Source of the DNA: a bacterium
Lineage (GTDB): Bacteria; Electryoneota; RPQS01
Length of the DNA stretch: 6,454 nucleotides
NCBI GenBank assembly: GCA_018814465.1
Contig: JAHIZR010000463.1
Coordinates: 1 to 6,454 of the forward strand
Direction: 5' to 3'
Below the pieces are notes generated by a model. It saw only the letters and a program-made list of their open reading frames with translations, searched no databases and had not been told where the DNA came from. A program made the translations under genes and the position numbers. This document shows positions 5,713 to 6,454 of this stretch, in pieces. Each line of letters starts with the position of its first letter. Positions within the stretch are counted from its first letter, which is position 1.

Positions 5713-6454
5713 ATGAAGTTTATTCCGAAGCAATCAAAGCTTGTTCTTTCCCTGACTTCCTGCGGCGCGATCCTCCTGCTGCTGTCAGGGATAATTGGAT
5801 GTGACAAGTCCGAATCATCCTCAGGTCTCAAAGGTATTGTCGCTGTCGATGGAACGGATGGCGACAGCGTTGTTGTCAGACTCTATGAGTATCCCGATAC
5901 TGAGGCGGATGTTTCCGTCTGGTCGATCCCTTCGCAGTACAGCACGGTCGCCTTCCCATACCAGTCGGAGTTCGCTTACGACTACCGGATGCAGTGGCAG
6001 ATCGCTGTTGATACCACGGATGCGCAGGGACGGTTCGAATTCAAAGATCTGAATCCGGGTGATTATATCGTTGTGGCTGACGGTAATCTGTCTAACTTCG
6101 GCAACTCCCACTACAAGGAGAATTACGGCTGGTCTTGGCCCCGGGATGTTCGTGTTGATGGCTCCGAAGCCGATGCCGGGACGCTTCAGCTTTATCCGGA
6201 CACCGTCTTGGGAATTACTAATATCTCTTCTCCTGTCACCTTCACGGCTGGAAGGCATTGGGTGCTGAATGGTAACCTCTATATCGGTTCCGGAGGAAGC
6301 CTTACTGTCGAGCCGGGAACCGTCATTCGCGTTTCCGCGGGAAAATCAATCTATGTCTCCGCGGGCGGTGAACTGACTTGCATCGGTTCTCCTGATCAGT
6401 TCATTGTGTTCACAACCGATGATCTGATCGCGCGCGACCCGGAAGAATGGGGGA
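5713..6454 (+). CDS. Lipoprotein with carboxypeptidase-regulatory-like domain and parallel beta-helix, 3' end missing
   Basis: Open from ATG 5713 to the right edge, 247 full codons with no stop. Residues 1-30 are a lipoprotein signal: basic start, a hydrophobic run LLLLSG and lipobox IIGC with lipidated Cys30. Asp31 at position +2 would mean inner-membrane retention by the E. coli Lol rule, which may not apply here. Residues about 38-160 look like a carboxypeptidase regulatory-like (transthyretin-type) beta-sandwich: GLKGIVAVDGTDGDSVVVRL at its start and GRFEFKDLNPGDYIVVADG at 106-124, with a long insert rich in Tyr and Trp between. From about 170 on, the pattern of short strands and glycine turns (GSLTVEPGTVIRVSAGKS, then GGELTCIGSP, IVFTTDD and EEWG at 244-247) is the opening of a right-handed parallel beta-helix. 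Its gene begins 4 bases after the UbiA-family stop, so it belongs to the same operon. Its ligand or activity is unknown. Confidence 0.82.
   Translation, partial: MKFIPKQSKLVLSLTSCGAILLLLSGIIGCDKSESSSGLKGIVAVDGTDGDSVVVRLYEYPDTEADVSVWSIPSQYSTVAFPYQSEFAYDYRMQWQIAVDTTDAQGRFEFKDLNPGDYIVVADGNLSNFGNSHYKENYGWSWPRDVRVDGSEADAGTLQLYPDTVLGITNISSPVTFTAGRHWVLNGNLYIGSGGSLTVEPGTVIRVSAGKSIYVSAGGELTCIGSPDQFIVFTTDDLIARDPEEWG

Overview
The window reads like a chromosomal segment from a Gram-negative (diderm) bacterium with about 50-55% GC. The best guess is the FCB group or a neighbouring candidate phylum (Zixibacteria-, Latescibacteria- or Calditrichaeota-like). The grounds are a C-terminal Por/FlgD-like sorting domain with a YPNPF motif, a PorV/PorQ-type outer-membrane barrel carrying an OmpA domain, and FG-GAP and beta-helix envelope proteins. 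A textbook AGGAGG ribosome-binding site argues against a typical Bacteroidetes, where Shine-Dalgarno use is weak. The taxonomic call is inference; there is no rRNA or marker gene here. All genes are on the + strand.

Left half (1-3327), exported and outer-membrane proteins. First comes the 3' end of a large secreted protein (1-342), ending in a probable type IX secretion (T9SS) style C-terminal domain. A GC-rich hairpin follows. Next is a 481-residue PorV-like barrel fused to an OmpA peptidoglycan-binding domain (444-1889), then a second hairpin. The last gene here is an exported seven-bladed FG-GAP beta-propeller (1990-3327). A strong intrinsic terminator (3393-3432) closes this half.

Right half (3495-6454), a probable envelope-glycan operon. 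It starts just after the terminator, possibly from a promoter whose -35 box lies inside the terminator's 3' arm. It encodes a nucleotide-sugar 6-dehydrogenase of the UDP-GlcNAc dehydrogenase (WbpA) type (3495-4802). Twelve bases later is a UbiA-family membrane transferase resembling decaprenyl-phosphate phosphoribosyltransferase (4815-5708). Four bases after that is a lipoprotein with a beta-helix start that runs off the right edge (5713-6454). Tight spacing suggests the three are co-transcribed. A plausible joint role is making an acidic nucleotide sugar and a lipid-linked pentose for a surface polysaccharide, with the lipoprotein acting at the envelope.

I saw no tRNA, rRNA, CRISPR array, insertion sequence, transposase, phage gene or origin. 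No gap between genes exceeds 170 bases. Nothing here is clearly a new defence or mobile system. The most interesting points are the barrel-OmpA fusion beside a sorting-domain protein, and the dehydrogenase / phosphoribosyltransferase / lipoprotein gene trio.
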